In this document: positions 26,240-38,306 of the stretch, in pieces | How the letters are laid out: each line of letters opens with the position of its first letter | Position numbering within the stretch: the first letter of the stretch is position 1 | DNA from: Liolophura sinensis | Lineage: Eukaryota > Mollusca > Polyplacophora > Chitonida > Chitonidae | Direction: 5' to 3' | Assembly (NCBI RefSeq): GCF_032854445.1 | Contig: NC_088303.1 | Span: forward strand, 6,023,501 to 6,087,500 | Length of the DNA: 64,000 nucleotides | Translations under genes and position numbers: made by a program | The notes under the pieces: model-generated | Database searches by the model: none | What the model saw: only the letters and a program-made list of their open reading frames with translations | What the model was told of the DNA's origin: nothing

Positions 26240-29200
26240 AGTGTTGTGGCGTTTTGGATATTGGTTTACCTGAATCAGTGTGTGGTGTTTTGGATATTGG
26301 TTTGGCTAGATCAGTGTGTGGTGTTTTGGATTCTGATCTGGCTAGTCAGTGTGTGGTGTTTTGGATAGTGGTTTGGCTAGATCAAGGTGTTGTGGTTTGG
26401 ATTCTGGTCTGGCTAGATCAGTGTGTGGTGGTTTGGATTCTGGTCTGGCTAGATCAGTGTGTGGTGGTTTGGATTCTGATCTGGCTAGATCAGTGTGTGG
26501 TGTTTTGGATTCTGATCTGGCTAGATCAGTGTGTGGTGGTTTGGATTTTGATCTGGCTAGATCAGTGTGTGGTGTTTTGGATAATGGTTTCGCTAGATCA
26601 GTGTGTGGTGGTTTGGAACCTGGTCTGGCTAGATCAGTGTGTGGTGTTTTGGATTCTAACCTGGCTAGATCAGTTTGTGGTGTTTTGGATAGTGGTTTGG
26701 CTAGATCAGGGTGTTGTGGTTTGGATTCTGGTCTGGCTAGATCAGTGTGTGGTGCTTTGATTTTGGTCTGGTTAGATCAGTTTGTGGTGTTTTGGATTCT
26801 GATCTGGCTAGATCAGTGTGTGGTGTATTGAATATTGGTTTGGCTAAATCAGAAAGTGATGTTTTAAATATTGGTTTGGCTAGATAAGTGTGTTGTGGTT
26901 TGCATTCTGGTCTAGCTAGATCAGTGTGTGGTGTTTTGGACATTTGTTTGGCTAAATCAGTGATGTGGTTTGGATATTGGTTTGGCTAGATCAGTGTGTT
27001 GTGGTTTGGATTCTGGTCTGGCTAGGCCTGTGTGAGGTGGTTTGGATTCTGGTCTGGCTAGATCAGTGTGTGGTGTTTTGGATTCTGGTCTGGCTAGATC
27101 AGTGTGTGGTGGTTTGGATTCTGGTCTGTCTAAATCAGTGTGTTGTGGTTTGGATTCTGGTCTGGCTAGATCAGTGTGTTGTGGTTTGGACTCTAGTCTG
27201 ACTAAATCAGTGTGTGGTGTTTTGGATATTGGTTTGGCTAGATCGGTGCGTTGTGGTTTGGATTGTGGTCTGGCTAGATCACTGTGTGGTGTTTTGCATT
27301 CTGGTCTGGCTAGATCAGTTTGTGGTGTTTTGGATATTGGTTTGGCTGGATCAGTGTTGTGGTTTGGATTATGGTTTGGCTAGATAAGTGTGTGATGGTT
27401 TGGATTCTGGTCTGTCTAAATCAGTGTGTTGTGGTTTGGATTCTGGTCTGGCTAGATCAGTGTGTGGTGTATTGGATATTGGTTTGGCTAGATCAGTGTG
27501 TTGTGCTTTGGATTCTGGTCTGGTTAGATCAGTGTGTGGTGTTTTGGATATTGGTCTGGCTAGATCAGTGTGTCGTGTTTTGGATATTGGTTTGGCTGGA
27601 TGAGTGTTGTGGTTTGGATATTGGTTTGGCTGAATCAGTTTTGTGGTTTGGATATTGGTTTGGCTAAATCAGTGTTGTGGTTGGATATTGGATTGGCTAG
27701 ATCAGTGTGTGGTGGTTTGGATTCTGGTCTGGCTAGATCAGTGTTGTGGCGTTTTGGATATTGGTTTGCCTGGATCAGTGTGTGGTGTTTTGGATATTGG
27801 TTTGGCTAGATCAGTGTGTGGTGTTTTGGATTCTGATCTGGCTAGATCAGTGTGTGGTGTTTTGGATAGTGGTTTGGCTAGATCAAGGTGTTGTGGTTTG
27901 GATTCTGGTCTGGCTAGATCAGTGTGTGGTGGTTTGGATTCTGGTCTGGATAGATGAGTGTGTGGTGGTATGGATTCTGATCTGGCTAGTTCAGTGTGTG
28001 GTGTTTTGGATTCTGATCTGGCTAGATCAGTGTGTGGTGGTTTGGATTCTGAACTGGCTAGATCAGTTTGTGGTGTTTTGGATTCTGATCTGGCTAGATC
28101 AGTGTGTGGTGTTTTGGATAGTGGTTTGGCTAGATCAGGGTGTTGTGGTTTGGATTCTGGTCTGGCTAGATCAGTGTGTGGTGGTTTGGATTCTGGTCTG
28201 GCTAGATCAGTGTGTGGTGATTTCGATTCTGATCTGGCTAGATCAATGTGCGGTGTTTTGGATAATGGCTTGGCTAGATCAGTGTGTGGTGCTTTGATAT
28301 TGGTCTGGCTAGATCAGTGTGTGGTGGTTTGGACTCTGGTCTGGCTAGATCAGAGTGTGGTATTTTGGATTCTGGTCTGTCTAAATCAGTGTGTGGTTGT
28401 TTGGATTCTGGTCTGGCTAGATCAGTGTGTTGTGGTTTGGATTCTGGTCTGACTAAATCAGTGTGTGGTGTTTTGGATATTGGTTTGGCTAGATCGGTGC
28501 GTTGTGGTTTGGATTGTGGTCTGGTTTGATCACTGTGTGGTGTTTTGCATTCTGGTCTGGCTAGATCAGCTTGTGGTGTTTTGGATATTGGTTTGGCTGG
28601 ATCAATTTGTGGTTTGGATTATGGTTTGGCTAGATAAGTGTGTGATGGTTTGGATTCTGGTCTGGTTAGATCAGTGTGTGGTGTTTTCGATATTGGTCTG
28701 GCTAGATCAGTGTGTGGTGTTTTGGATATTGGTTTGGCTGGATCAGTTTTGTGGTTTGGATATTGGTTTGGCTAAATCAGTTTTGTGGTTTGGATATTGG
28801 TTTGGCTAAATCAGTGTTGTGGTTGGATATTGGATTGGCTAGATCAGTGTGTGGTGGTTTGGATTCTGGTCTGGCTAGATCAGTGTTGTGGTGTTTTGGA
28901 TATTGGTTTGTCTGGATCAGTGTGTGGTGTTTTGGATATTGGTTTGGCTAGATCAGTGTGTGGTGTTTTGGATTCTGCTATGGCTAGATCAGTGTGTGGT
29001 GTTTTGGATAGTGGTTTGGCTTGATCAAGGTGCTGTGGTTTGGATTCTGGTCTGTCTAGATCAGTGTGTTGTGGTTTGGATTCTGGTCTGGTTAGATCAG
29101 TGTGTGGTGGTTTGGATTCTGATCTGGCTAGATCAGTGTGTGGTGTTTTTGATTCTAATCTGGCTAGATCAGTGTGTGGTGGTTTAGATTCTGATCTGGC

Positions 29201-32200
29201 TTGAGCAGTGTGTGATGTTTTGGATTCTGATCTGGCTAGATCAGTGTGTGGTGTTTTGGATAGTGGTTTGGCGAGATCAGGGTGTTGTGGTTTGGATTCT
29301 TGTCTGGCTAGATCAGTGTGTGGTGGTTTGGATTCATGTCTGGCTAGATCAGTGTGTGGTGGTTTGGATTTTGATCTGGCTAGATCAGTGTGTGGTGTTT
29401 TGGATTCTGATCTGGCTAGATCAGTGTGTGGTGGTTTGGATTCTGATCTGGCTAGATCAGTGTGTGGTGTTTTGGATAATGGTTTGGCTAGATCAGTGTG
29501 TGGTGGTTTGGATCCTGGTCTGGCTAGATCAGTGTGTGGTGTTTTGGATTCTAATCTGGGTAGATCAGTGTGTGGTGTTTTGGATAGTGGTTTGGCTAGA
29601 TCAAGGTGTTGTGGTTTGGATTCTGGTCTGGCTAGATCAGTGTGTGGTGCTTTGATATTTGTCTTGGTAGATTAGTTTGTGGTGTTTTGGATTCTGATCT
29701 AGCTAGATCAGTGTGTGGTGTATTGAATATTGGTTTGGCTAAATCAGTAAGTGATGTTTTGAATATTGGTTTGGCTAGATAAGTGTGTTGTGGTTTCCAT
29801 TCTGGTTTGGCTAGATCAGTGTGTGGTGTTTTGGACATTGGTTTGGCTAAATCAGTGATGTGGTTTGGATATTGGTTTGGCTAGATCAGGGTGTTGTGGT
29901 TTGGATTTTGGTCTGGCTAGACCTGTGTGTGGTGGTTTGGATTCTGGTCTGGCTAGATCAGTGTTTGGTGTTTTGGATTCTGGTCTGGCTAGATCAGTGT
30001 GTGGTGGTTTGGATTCTAGTCTGGCTAGATGAGTGTGTGGTGTTTTGGATATTGGTTTGGCTAGATCGGTGCGTTGTGGTTTGGATTGTGGTCTGGCTAG
30101 ATCAGTGTGTGTTGTTTTGCATTCTGGTTTGGCTAGATCAGTTTGTGGTGTTTTGGATATTGGTTTGGCTGGATCAGTGTTGTGGTTTGGATTATGGTTT
30201 GGCTAGATCAGTATGTGATGGTTTGGATTCTGATCTGTCTAAATCAATGTGTTGTGGTTTGGATTCTGGTCTGGCTAGATCAGTGTGTGGTGTTTTGGAT
30301 ATTGGTTTGGCTAGATCAGTGTGTTGTGGTTTGGATTCTGGTCTGGCTAGATCAGTGTGTGGTGTTTTGGATATTGGTTTGGCTGGATGAGTGTTGTGGT
30401 TTGGATATTGGTTTGGCTAAATCAGTTTTGTGGTTTGGATATTAGTTTGACTAAATCTGTGTTGTGGTTGGATATTGGATTGGCTAGATCAGTGTGTGGT
30501 GGTTTGGATTCTGGTCTGGCTAGATCAGTGTTGTGGCGTTTTGGATATTGGTTTGCCTGGATCAGTGTGTTGTGTTTTGGATATTGGTTTGGCTAGATCA
30601 GTGTGTGGTGTTTTGGATTCTGATCTGGCTAGATTAGGGTGTTGTGGTTTGGTTTCTGGTCTGGCTAGATCAGTGTGTGGTGTTTTGGATTCTGGTCTGG
30701 CTAGATCAGTGTGTGGTGTATTGAATATTGTTTTGGCTAAATCAGTATGTGATGTTTTGAATATTGGTTTGGCTAGATCAGTGTGTGGTGGTTTGTATTC
30801 TGGTCTGGCTAGATCAGTGTGTGGTGTTTTGGCCATTGGTTTGGCTAAGTCAGTGATGTGGTTTGGATTTTGGTTTGGCTAGATCAGTGTGTTGTGGTTT
30901 GGATTCTGATCTGGCTAGATCAGTGTGTTATGTATTGAATATTGGTTTGGCTAAATCAGTATGTGATGTTTTGAATATTGGTTTGGCTAGATAAGTGTGT
31001 TGTGGTTTGCATTCTTGTCTGGCTAGATCAGTGTGTGGTGTTTTGGACATTGGTTTGGCTAAATCAGTGATGTGGTTTGGATATTGGTTTGGTTAGATCA
31101 GTGTGTGGTGTTTTGGATTCTGGTCTGACTAGATCAGTGTGTGGTGTTTTGGATTCATGTCTGGGTAGATCAGTCTGTGGTGGTTTGGATTTTGGCCTGG
31201 CTAGATCAGTGTGTTGTGGTTTGGATTCTGGTCTGACTAGATCAGTGTGTGGTGGTTTTGATTCTGGTCTGGCTAGATCACTGTGTGGTGTTTTGTATTC
31301 TGGTCTGGCTAGACTTGTGTGTGGTGGTTTGGATTCTGGTCTGGCTAGATCAGTGTGTGGTGTTTTGGATTTCGGTCTGGCTAGATCAGTGTGTGGTGGT
31401 TTGAATTCTGGTCTTACTAGATCAGTGAGTGGTTTTTGGATTCTGGCCTGGCTAGACCAGTGTGTGCTGGTTTGGATTGTGGTCTGGCTAGATCAGTGTG
31501 TGGTGTTTTGTATAATCGTTTGGCTACATCAGTGTTGTGGTTTGGATTGTGGTCTGGCTAGATCGGTGTGTGGTGGTTTGGATTCTGGTCTGGCTAGATG
31601 AGTGTGTGGTGTTTTGGATATTGGTTTGGCTAGATCAGTGTTGTGGTTTGAATATTGGTGTGGCTAGATCAGTGTGTGGTTTTTTGGATATTGGTTTGCC
31701 TGCATCAGTGTTGTGGATTGGATTCTGGTCTGGCTAGATCAGTGTGTGGTGTTTTGGATATTGAATTGGATAGATCAGTCTTGTGGTTTGAATATTGATG
31801 TGGCTAGATCAGTGTGTGGTGGTTTGGATTGTAGTCTGGCTAGATCAGTGTGTTGTGGTTTATATTCTGGTCTGGCTAGATCAGTTTGTGGTGTTTTAGA
31901 TTCTAGTTTGGCTAGAACAGTGTTTTGTGGTTTGGATATTGGTTTGGCTAGATCAGTGTGTGTTGTTTTGCATTCTGGTCTGGCTAGATCAGTGTGTGGT
32001 GTTTTTGATTCTGGTCTGGCTAGATCAGTGTGTGGTGTTTTAGATTCTAATCTGGCTAGAACAGTGTTTTGTGGTTTGGATATTGGTTTGGCTAGATCAG
32101 TGTGTGTTGTTTTGCATTCTGATCTGGCTAGATCAGTGTGTGGTGTTTTGGAATCTGGTCTGGCTAGATCAGTGTGGTGATTTGGATATTTGTCTGGTTA

Positions 32201-34463
32201 GATCAGTGTGTTGTGGTTTGCATTCTGCTCTGGCTAGATTAGAGTGTGGTGTTTTAGATTCTGGTTTGCCTAGATCAGTGTGTGGTGTTTTGTATTCTGG
32301 TTTGCCTAGATCAGTGCGTGGTGTTTCGGATTTTGATTCTGCCTAGATCAGTGTGTGGTGGTTTGGATTTTGGTTTGGCTAGATTATTATGGGGTGGTAT
32401 GGAAATTGGTTTGTCTTAATCAGTGTTGTGGTTTGGATATTGGGTGGGCTAAATCAGTGTGTTTTGTTATGGATTTAGGTCTGGCTAGATCAGTGTGTGG
32501 TATTTTGGAATCTGGTTTGGCTAGATCAGTATGTGGTGTTTTGGATTCTGGTCTGGCTAGATCAGTGTGTTGTGGTTTGGATTTGGGTATGGCTAGATCA
32601 GAGTGTGGTGTTTTAGATATTGGTTTGGATAGATCAGTGTTGTGGTTTGGATATTTGTCTGGTTAGATCAGTGTGTGGTGGTTTGGATTCTGGTCTGGCT
32701 AGATCAGTGTGTGGTGTTTTGGATATTGCTTTGGCTAGATCAGTGTTGTGTTTTTGATTCTGGTCTGGCTAGATCTTTGTGTGGTGGTTTGGATTCTGGT
32801 TTGGCTAGATCAGTGTGTGGTGTTTTGGGTTCTGGTCTGGCTGGATCAGTGTGTGGTGTTTTGGATTCTGGTCTGGCTAGATGAGTGTGTCGTGTGTTGG
32901 ATATTGGTTTGGCTAGATCAGTGTTGTGGTTTGGATTCTGATCTGGCTAGATCTGTATGTGGTGGTTTGGATTCTGGTCTGGTTAGATCAGTGTGTGGTG
33001 TTTTGGATATTTTTCTGTTTAGATCACTGTGTGGTTTTTTGGATATTGGTTTGTTTAGATCAGTGTGTGTTTTTTTGGATATTGGTTTGGCTAGATCAGT
33101 GTTTTTGTTTGGACATTGGTTTGGCTAGATCAGTGTGTGGTTGTTTGGATTCTGGTCTGTCTAAATCAGTGTGTGGTGTTTTGGCCTCTGGTGTGGCTAG
33201 ATCATTGCGTGGTGTTTTGGATACTGTTCTGGCTAGATCAGTGTGTGGTGTTTTGGATATTGGTTTGGCTAAATCAGTGTGTGGTGTTTTGGATATTGGT
33301 TTGGCTAGATCAGTGTTGTGGTGTGGATATTGGTTTGGCTAGATGAGTGTGTTGTGGTTTGGATTCTGGTCTGGCTAGATGAGTGTGTGGTGTTTTGGAT
33401 ATTGGTCTGGCTAGATCACTGTTGTGGTTTCGATTCTGGTTTGGCTAGATCAGTGTGTGGTAATTTGGATTCTAGTCTGGCTACATGAGTGTGTGGTGTT
33501 TTGGATTTTGGTTTGGCTTGATCAGTGTTGTGGTTTGGATTTTGGTCTGGCTAGATCAGTGTGTGGTAATTTGGATTCTGGTCTGGCTAGATCAGTGCGT
33601 TGTGTTTTGGATATTGGTCTGGTTAGATCAGTGTGTGGTAATTTTGATACTGGTCTGGCTAGATCAGTGTGTTGTGTTTTGGATTCTGGTCTGGCTAGAT
33701 GAGTGTGTGGTACTTTGGATATTGGTTTGGCTAGATTGGTGTGTGGTGGTTTGATATTGGTCTGGCTAGATCAGTGTGTGGTGTTTTGGATTCTGGTCTG
33801 GCTAGATCAGTGTGTGGTGTTTTGGAAATTGGTTTGGCTATATTAGTGTTGTGTGTGTTGGATATTTGTTTGGCTAGATCAGTGTTGTGGTTTGGATTCT
33901 GGTCTGGCTAGATCAGTGTGTGGTGTTTTGGATATTTGTTTTTCTAGATCAGTGTGTGGTGTTTTGGATTCTGGTCTGGCTAGATCAGTGTGTGGTGCTT
34001 TGATATTGGTCTGGCTAGATCAGAATGTGGTGTTTTGGATATTGGTTTGGCCAGATCAGTGTGTTGTTGTTTGGATTCTGGTCTGGCTAGATCAGTGTGT
34101 GGTGTTTTGGATATTGGTTTGGCTAGATCAATGTGCGGTGTTTTGGATAATGGCTTGGCTAGATCAGTGTGTGGTGTTTTGATATTGGTCTGGCTAGATC
34201 AGGGTGTGGTGTTTTGATATTGGTCTGGCTAGATCAGTGTGTGGTGTTTTGGATATTGGTTTGGCCAGATCAGCGTGTGTTATTTTGGATTGTGCTCTGG
34301 CTAGATCAGTGTGTGGTGGTTTGGATTCTGGTCTGGCTAGATCAGTGTGTGGTAGTTTGGATTTTGGTTTGGATAGAATCAGTGTGTGATGATTTGGATT
34401 CTGGTCTGTCTAGATCAGTGTGTGGTGTTTTGAATACTGGTTTGGCTAGATCATTATGTTGTG

Positions 34464-34944
34464 TATATATTTTTTCTAACCTAATTGCCCCTTAGAGATA
34501 AGATGTTCTGTGCCAGTTGGCGCCGTCTGTATACCATGGCATTTAGTACTTTGTATGTCAAGAGTGACAATGGTTACAAATTAGAACCCATCATGTTTTG
34601 AGAGGATCAAATTTTGTTGTAATATAAAACATGCAGGATGTTTCATCTTCGCTCTACACTGTCGATTCTGGTTGACATTTCTTGGCACGAACACAGGATT
34701 CCCCACACTGAGTAATTTGTCTGGCGTCCTAATCTTGCCTTTTCTTTCCTTGTCAGCTGTCTTTGAACATTAAATATGCATTAACATTTCATAACCGCAC
34801 AAAGAAAGGGACAAAGCACATTGGAAATGAGTCATGCTGAACTATGCCGTTAGTATAAAGATCGTAACATTCAGCCAAGAAGCCCTGGCTTGCAACCTGC
34901 TTAATGTGCCTGGCAACATTCAGCGAAGGGATATTATAAGATGT
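34464..34944. other. Non-coding spacer right of the satellite
   Basis: Unique-looking sequence after the satellite loses its register (TTGTGTATATATTTTTTC). No exon or element recognised. Confidence 0.45.
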
Positions 34945-35400
34945 TTATAACAACATGCAGTAAAAACATAGTTACCATAGGGAATCTGTATGATAGAACA
35001 TAGTGTAGCTACATGTCACAATGGCAAATGTCTATAACCACATCCAATAAAGACATAGTTACCATGGAGAATTTGTATGACAGCACATAGTATAGATACT
35101 CGTCACCATGGTAAATGTCTATAACAACATGCAGTAAAGACATAGTTACCATGGGGAATTTGTATGACAGCACGTAGTGTAGCTACATGTGACCATGGGA
35201 AATGTCTATAACAACATCCAATAAAGACATAGTTACCATGGAGAATTTGTATGACAGCACATAGTATAGATACACGTCACCATGGTAAATGTCTATAACA
35301 ACATACAGTAAAGACATAGTTGCCATGGGGAATTTGGAGCGCAACGAATAGTGTAGACATTTTCACAGAAATGCCAGTCACCATAAGAAATGTGCTTGGG
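34945..35400 (+). repeat. 87-bp tandem repeat with alternating A/B units
   Basis: GTTACCAT or GTTGCCAT starts at 34971, 35058, 35145, 35232 and 35319, always 87 bp apart. Units 1 and 3 carry TAGTGTAGCTACATGT and ACATCCAATAAA. Units 2 and 4 carry TAGTATAGATAC and ACAT(G/A)CAGTAAA. Unit 5 begins like an A unit and then decays. The array is therefore a 174-bp dimer repeated about 2.5 times. Confidence 0.92.
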
Positions 35401-35499
35401 AACATCAACATCTGTATGAAGATATACTTCAAGAATTACTTGTGTGGCACGACAGCGAGAACTATGGTACCGTAGTGATGTCATGGAAGGTTTGTGAAA

Positions 35500-35548
35500 A
35501 CCTGTTAATAAAAATAAAAGAAAAATGTTTTGGCTAGATCAGTTTAGT
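35500..35548 (+). repeat. Orphan satellite fragment with A-rich leader
   Basis: TTTTGGCTAGATCAGTTT at 35529-35546 matches the core of the 36-bp unit about 1 kb beyond the array. It is preceded by AATAAAAATAAAAGAAAAAT, which resembles the SINE tail and satellite junction at 24930-24965. Confidence 0.65.
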
Positions 35549-37622
35549 TGACAACTTTCTTCGTTAGCGTCAAGTCATTGACTTTTCTGGCGTGTGTAAC
35601 TCGAGATTCATGTGTTCAGCTTGGCTTATACACCAAAGTTCGTGGAAAACACGGTTATTCTAGCAACAAGAAATGCTCGCGGAAAAACAGAACGGTTATT
35701 CATTAGGTACCACTCAATCCTAGCAGACAGATAATAACTGTGTCTGTGTGCACAAAGAGCCAAGATTGTAGGCGATTAGGAGTATGTTGTATAGTATACA
35801 ACATACTCAACATATAGAATTAATGAAGATGTAATATAAATAGTTCGAGAATATCCTGTGCGAGCGCTGGCGCTCATGTGTACATTGTTATACATGTAAG
35901 CCTACAGGAGAGGCCTGCCAAACAGAACCCTAGATGATGACGGTCTGCAATAGTGCGGGTTGAAACGGAAGGGGTTTCTTCAGGGGATCAGTAAATATAA
36001 ACAGTTTACTAGAAACGATGTGTATGGGGGCAAATGTGATAGTAGGCAAATGATACGTAACCTATGAAATCCTGAATCTTGTGAATTTACTTAAGTTGTA
36101 TGGTTTTATTCCTAATTCCTAAATAGTAGCAACTTATGCCCTCCCCCTCGACACCCCCCTCCCCCGCCATTACCACGACTTGGTACAGAGATAAATGCAG
36201 TAATATTAGACGTCACTGGAAAGAAGGACTCAAACTACTGTGTTGCTATCACATTTAAAGAATATTTACATGCAAACAAAAAGGAATGCAAAGGAACAAA
36301 ACACGTACAAGCACCACAAAACAGCAATTGGATAAAATGGGAAGGTAACGCTACTGTTACCTGTTATGATTGTTGATTTTGATTTTACTCAAGCTGTCAA
36401 CTAGGTAAATCAACAAATCCCTATTATTTCCAGTAACACATGAGCAAGTATCACGGCCACAGGTCTTTGTTGTTACGTAGCCCTGTTTTGCACAGTCAAC
36501 ACAGAAAACCTGGGTTGTATTGGATGATTGGTGTGCATCAGCCCACAACGTAAAGCTTTACTTCCCTCTGTGTGGGTTCTGACTTGGGACAAGACAGGTT
36601 TACCGCCCGACATCCACGTATAATTACATGTTGTGGTGTCCTAGCCTGAGCCTCACGGATCTGCTTCGAGGGAAGAGGACTGGGGATAAAGCTGAAGTCA
36701 TATATGTGTCATCTCGCTTTCTAGTTCTAATAATTTGCAGCATTCCACTGATCGATGGAGCGTCGACATCTGGATTGTCTGTCTGAATTAAGGTATTTCA
36801 TAAGTAACAAATATATCATTTATAATGAACATAATACAGCAATTGACGTATATCTAGTCCCCTGAGTAAGGCGATTCCTGTAGGGTGGAGATGGCATTGC
36901 TAAATGAAGAACTAGTGAAGCAGTCTGGTATTATATAAAGGCCCTATAATGTACTATCGATACTTATCACAATTTTTTGATTCGGACAGATCTGTTGGCG
37001 AGCTGTCAAATAAAATGTTTTTTCACAAAGTGCTTAGTGAAGCTGTGACGGGTAAAAATGCACTCCCGGCAAAAGATTCCTTCCATGATTAATGACGAGT
37101 AAAAGATTCGACATATAAAGCCATATACCTTTCTCGTATCCTGATTGCCAACTGCTCTCATCCCATCAGCCTTGCATATACCAGATGATAAGAGTCATAT
37201 GAAATGGCTCATATGAAAATAAAGACGAAAAGAGAATGTAAACGTTGTTTACTGATTTATATGCGTATGAATTGTATCACAGAGATGGCATATAGGTCAA
37301 TAAGAATTGCGGCCAAGGGAATTTATGTCAGACTCCATTTAACTAAAGCACGGTAGATGAATCAAGACCGAATACGGAGCTGGAAAACATTTTTGGGCTC
37401 TAAGTAGATATTGTAAGGACGCGCAGTCGATGTATGGCATCTGCACGTGAATATGCGTGAAACTACGAGCATCCAACATTTCACCGCTCATAAAGACGTG
37501 TTATTGTATGAAGTAATTCATGTGAAATGAATTCCAAAGAGAAAACGCTATATTTTTTCTCGAATCTGTACGATGGCTGATATAATGATCTGTCATCTCT
37601 GTGTTTTCTTTGATTGACTTCA
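35549..37622. other. Non-coding stretch with a G4 motif and a perfect hairpin
   Basis: No gene supported. Contains the palindrome at 35781-35807 and a C-rich motif at 36139-36165 (tracts of 3, 5, 6 and 5 C) that could form a quadruplex on the minus strand. A small Cys-containing minus-strand open frame at 36357-36548 has a weak acceptor and was not called. Confidence 0.4.
35781..35807. other. Perfect 13-bp inverted repeat (hairpin)
   Basis: AGTATGTTGTATA, one G, then TATACAACATACT: a perfect palindrome with a single central base. It could extrude as a hairpin or be the footprint of an element. No function can be assigned. Confidence 0.85.
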
Positions 37623-37623
37623 G

Positions 37624-37844
37624 TGGAATGTGGAGAAAAGGTTTCCGTTCTACGCCATGCCGTTACATCACGTACGTTCCAATCAGGAAAGCAGAATTCT
37701 TTGTCCTGTCTAGTTTACAGAGAGGGAAAATGTCTGCCCTTTTCATGTTTTGAGAAAATCCAGCTTTTCTTGCGTGAGGCGAATTCTAATATGTGTTCTG
37801 GTGACTGGATGCGAGATCTCATGCGTTTCCTTGTGCTTGGAGGA
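37624..37844 (+). CDS. Candidate internal exon, unknown protein
   Basis: A good acceptor (GTTTTCTTTGATTGACTTCAG, ending at 37623) is followed by 221 nt open in one frame and then a strong donor (GGA/GTAAGT, GT at 37845). The frame needs one nucleotide from an upstream exon and ends at a codon boundary. The 73-residue product has six cysteines, starts ECGEKVSVLRHAV and ends MRDLMRFLVLGG. I recognise no domain. No partner exon was found nearby, so this may be chance. The only support is the paired splice sites around an open frame of above-average length. Confidence 0.25.
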
Positions 37845-38078
37845 GTAAGTCTTCCACGAAATCACAGTGTTAATCCCACGGCAGTTAAGATATGTGATAC
37901 TTTGTCTCTTCGCAGGTGTTATCGTTTTAGGTTTTAAGCCTCTTATTATGGCCTACATGTATTTATACATTTTTTAAACCTCTACTTACGGCCTATATAA
38001 ACGTCTCTCTGCAGCCATTTACGGCTCATGTTAATCCCGTGATGTCACCAATTGCAACATATGCTTGAACTCAGCTAG

Positions 38079-38215
38079 GCCTGGCAACAATCCGCATATG
38101 GTCGTGGATTTCCCCAGGGCACTGTGCAGTTTCTTCGCGCAATAATGCTGTCCACCGCAGTATAAGTCAAGTATCCTGCAATACGGCGTAAAGGAGCAAT
38201 TAAATAAAGAAATAA
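38079..38215 (+). mobile_element. SINE family A, degraded 3' half
   Basis: GGCAACAATCCGCATATGGT, GTCGTGGATTTCCCCAGG, GCAGTATAAGTCAAGTATCC and ATACGGCGTAAAGG align to the family A 3' half with many substitutions. An A-rich tail AATAAAGAAATAAA follows. It is an old copy. Confidence 0.75.
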
Positions 38216-38306
38216 ACTCTGTTAAGCCACTTATCAGAATCCATCTATAAAAACTGCTTTCCAATTCCGACTATAGGTGGCTGACTCTTAAGTTGCTATC
38301 AACATG

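Larger units (their letters stand above)
24953..34463 (+). repeat. 9.5-kb array of a 36-bp G/T-rich minisatellite
   Basis: About 260 head-to-tail copies of a 36-bp unit whose fixed core is GGCTAGATCAGTGTGTGGTG. Two unit types intermix: one carries GGATTCTGGTCTGG, the other GGATATTGGTTTGG. Units of 33-35 bp, mostly where TGTGTTGTGG shortens to TGTTGTGG, occur at intervals. The typical unit has 13 G, 15 T, 4 C and 4 A, so the plus strand is 78 percent G+T with strong GC skew. Two of three plus-strand frames and one minus-strand frame of the consensus have no stop, giving open frames of up to 205 codons (26143-26760). The off-size units break the frame repeatedly, which argues against selection for a protein. 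Nearly every unit carries GATC. Confidence 0.98.

Noticed and set aside
26143-26760. A 205-codon open frame, and many others, in the 36-bp satellite, reading as 12-residue repeats
   Set aside because: The unit is 12 codons long and has no stop in two plus-strand frames and one minus-strand frame, so long frames are expected. They are broken repeatedly by 33-35 bp units, and no start, splice or flanking coding context supports translation.
36357-36548. Small minus-strand Cys-containing frame (VFCVDCAKQGY...)
   Set aside because: The acceptor lacks a pyrimidine tract, there is no signal peptide or partner exon, and the Cys spacing fits no family I can name.
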